This document shows, piece after piece, positions 61,216-64,000 of a stretch of DNA of 64,000 bases. The translations under genes and the position numbers were made by a program. Every line of letters begins with the position of its first letter. Within the stretch, counting starts at the first letter, position 1. Origin of the DNA: Guyanagaster necrorhizus (taxonomy: Eukaryota > Basidiomycota > Agaricomycetes > Agaricales > Physalacriaceae); the NCBI RefSeq assembly GCF_019112545.1, contig NW_025064900.1, positions 654,443-718,442 on the forward strand, given 5' to 3'. Under the pieces are notes generated by a model, which ran no database searches, was not told the origin of the DNA, and saw only the letters and a program-made list of their open reading frames with translations.

Positions 61216-64000
61216 ATGGAAAAAGCGAACACTGCGCATATTCCTCCATCCTCAGAGTCGGCGTCAATCGTTAAAGTGTCGTCACCGCTCAACCCTTCTT
61301 CCCCCAGACCTGAATGCCGACGTCGAGGGCACTCAGTGTCGACGCTCGGAGAGCTGCCTACCAGCCCGCTATTATCTGCCCCTACCTCATCACTGGCCAT
61401 CGCCATTCTGGGAGACAAAGAGTCTTCCTCGTTCCGCTCGCGGTCTCGATCCAAGTCACCAGGTGTCATTGATGAGTCCGTTTGGAAAAAGTCTGTCGGA
61501 GCGCCCACATCTCTTGGAGAATCGGCGTCGACATGGTGGGGCAAAGGCGAGTTCGTTCCAAGACCGTGGAAGGAATCGCCGAAGCGCAGACATTCATTGC
61601 CCGCGGAGCAGAAGGAGGGTTGGGTTCTGACTAGACAGGTAAAGATCTTGCCATTTGGAACGTAACGGTATTACTTACGATGACTTAAGCGCGTGGCTCA
61701 AGCGGCATCATCGATCCTGGGTAATGCACTCGATGTTGGCCACGAAGCATTGGTGTTGAGTCAAGACTTGCTTGAATTTGCTCCAGTTCCAGGCTTGCAA
61801 AGTATCGCGGGAATGCTGCTTCAGATATGGGACACCCTGCAGCTGGTAGATGTATGTAATCTGCTTTCCCTCATTCATACCATCTCACTGGCTCTTAGAT
61901 GAATCGTTTACAATGCCTACGATTGACGGAACGCTGTGCAAATATCCTTTTGTCGATTCGGCAAGAGATACATGAAGCTGGTGATATGGTCGGCACTGAG
62001 TTGTCCCTTCCTATCTCGAAACTCACAGAGTACGTTCTTCGTGCCCTACGGTTGTCGTGTAATCAATTTACGCGAAATCTTTAGCGCATTCAACGAGGTC
62101 TACGTTTTCCTTCAAAAGCAGATTCATCGTCCTTTCCTCAAGCGCTATCTTAGACGAGATGAGATTTTAAGGCAAATTGCGGCCTGTGATTCCGGACTAC
62201 AGGACGCTATGGAAACGTTTGGTGTACGTGCTAGCTACAGATACCCATTTATTTCCTGTTAATTTTTTTTTTAGCTCTCTATCCAAATTCGTATCCTCAA
62301 ACAGGTTCAGGCGTCAGAACAGCGAAGGCAGAAGGACACAGAGGTCATCATTGAGTCGCTGAGGCGGTCCAATGCCATTTCTGTGGACAATGCCCTTCAA
62401 CTTACAGGCATACGGGAAGAGGAAACTACCCCCAAGCTGCCTGCCCTTCTCGGCCTCCCTGGTTCTGGTTCCTATGCATCGCTCAACACTGGCCCTTTCA
62501 AATCTCCTTCGTCTGCGTCACTCTCTCTCCCACCTGAATATCACTTTCTGTCTACCCCTCCGCTCCCGGCATCTAGTGCTTCGTCCGACACTCCAACTTC
62601 GCCAAGATTGATGTCACCTGCCCCAGCAACCGTCTTGCCAACTCTCAAGGAATTGAGCGCCAAGCAAAACGAACACGACATGACGATGGATGCAGCTGAT
62701 TTGAGGGCGTTGCTGCGGAATGCTCTGAGCGCTGGCAGCGATGTGCAAATGGTAGAAACATTAGGCGTAACGAGGGAGGAGATGCCTGAGGCCATCAAGA
62801 CATTACAAAGAGCGTTGGAAAAGATCGTGGAGAGGCAAGGCAGCATTTTCAGTAGCGGAGATGAGGCCGATGTTGAGGATCACGGTGTAGGCAGCGACGG
62901 TCCTTCCCTAGCAACACTGTCAAAGGAAAGAGGGAAGGAAGTTGCAACTGATGACGCCGAATCTATTTCCAGCGCCGGGCACAATCATGGCAAGTTGATC
63001 AAGATGGTGAGGAGGATTAGTATGCAGGGGAGGGAAGCTGTCTTGCCTGTTGCAGGCGAAATAAAGAGATCGAAAACAGTGTCCACAACCCGGAGTTCGA
63101 CCAGTGACAGTAGTACAGACAGCAGGAGGAAGCGTCAAGAAATTTCTTCCGTGAAGAGGGAAGATACGTTGGATCAAGAGTTCATGGAGAGCGGTATCGA
63201 TGCATTGCGGCGGATGAGTGAAGGTGCCGAAGCAAACTTGAATCTACCAAGTTGGACCATCACTCGGTAGGCGTTTTCGTTATTCTGAAACCGCATTTGG
63301 CTGACATGCTGGCATAGTTATGAAGTTGACCGCGAGCAAAAGATCGGTATCGGGTTCTTCTCTGATGTTTATAGGGGAACGTGGCGTAAACAAACCGTGG
63401 CTATCAAAGTTCTTGCAGAGACGACCCCAAGAAATCTGTTCATCCGAGAGGTCGGAATCTGGAAGACGCTGCAACACCCGAACGTACTGGAGCTATATGG
63501 TGCCAGCAGTGCTAGTGGTGATCCACCGTGGTTCTTCGTCAGTCCCTACCTGAAGAACGGAACGTTGGTGGAGTTCTTGCGAGGGATGGACGGGGGCAAG
63601 AGTAGGACTGGGAGCTTACCCGATTCGCGGAATTCTATGGGCGCTAGCCCAGGGAGGGCCAGAGAGGCGATTCAAAGAGTAGGCCTTGGGCTAGACCTGC
63701 CTACTGGCAGGGGAAGAAGTGATAGCATCGGTGGAGACTCATTGGTAGTTGATGGCGGGAAGGGATGGGACCTTCTAAAGTTCATGCATGAGGTCGCCAA
63801 GGGAATGGCATACTTGCATAGTAAGGGCGTGTTGCATGGGGATCTCAAGGTTGTCTTCTATTTATTGGTTTTGACCCCAATCGATGACCATTTAACAGGC
63901 ATCTAATGTTCTTGTCGATGATCGGCTTCGCTGCGTCATCTCTGACTTTGGTCAGAGTGAGATGAAATCGGAAGCCTTTCGTATCAGTGGGACGCCCCTG
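61216..64000 (+). CDS. TKL-like protein kinase with helical N-terminal region (3' end outside window)
   Basis: Exons by eye: 61216-61638, 61690-61851, 61899-62029, 62085-62223, 62275-63266, 63318-63849 and 63899 onward; all join in frame. Residues 1-141 are Ser/Pro-rich and likely disordered. About 142-320 is a helical region (AASSILGNALDVGHEALVLS, LRLTERCANILLSIRQEI, AFNEVYVFLQKQIHRP) with the layout of the MLKL-type four-helix bundle seen before kinase domains in fungal TKL proteins. A Ser-rich linker follows. The kinase domain starts near residue 616: glycine loop IGIGFFSDVYRG, lysine in TVAIKVL, REVGIWKTLQHPNVLELYG, HGDLKASNVLV in place of HRDL (non-RD), and SDFGQSEMKS. The window ends in the activation segment at SGTPL. 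A Ser/Gly-rich insert of about 60 residues follows FLRGMDGGK. Role: cytosolic signalling, upstream cue unknown. Confidence 0.88.

Noticed and set aside
1..64000. CRISPR arrays, bacterial operons or phage genes
   Set aside because: Introns, gypsy elements and eukaryotic domains show fungal nuclear DNA; no regularly spaced short repeats were seen.

Overview
The window looks like genomic DNA of a filamentous basidiomycete, probably an Agaricomycete. The genes have many short introns of about 50-60 bases with GT/GC...AG ends. The recognisable products are two CYP63/CYP52-like P450s, a secreted family 3 glycoside hydrolase, an SNF2/PHD chromatin remodeller and a TKL-type kinase. The repeats are fungal chromodomain Ty3/gypsy elements.

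Left arm (1-11.2 kb): normal-composition DNA holding a tail-to-tail duplicated cluster. P450-1 and a two-helix membrane protein gene (X1) read rightward. Their relatives X2 (degenerate), a P450 fragment and P450-2 read leftward. About 1.3 kb of spacer lies at the centre.

Middle (11.2-53.2 kb): a gene-poor block of nested, stop-riddled LTR retrotransposons with almost no CpG dinucleotides (nine found by eye in 42 kb). A gypsy element of about 8.3 kb (A, 22190-32251) sits inside a second, opposite-strand copy (E, 18416-36792) with a readable 5-base target duplication. A 1.77 kb solo-LTR-like repeat (R) sits in A's own 3' LTR, and two more R copies lie nearby. Two further gypsy copies (C and D), a copia remnant and an older gypsy fragment (B) fill the rest. 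Stretches at 11.2-14.8 and 16.5-18.4 kb are decayed and mostly unidentified.

Right arm (53.2-64 kb): normal composition returns abruptly inside a broken SNF2-PHD gene. The left part of that gene shows CpG-to-TpG/CpA lesions that create stops and destroy helicase motif residues. Then come an apparently intact secreted GH3 enzyme (minus strand), a small two-exon candidate gene, and a TKL-like protein kinase with a helical N-terminal region that runs off the window end.

The P450s and GH3 enzyme fit a wood- or litter-decay lifestyle. The repeat block reads as silenced, methylated heterochromatin whose edge reached a neighbouring host gene. All splice structures were inferred by eye from frame continuity and from comparing duplicate copies.
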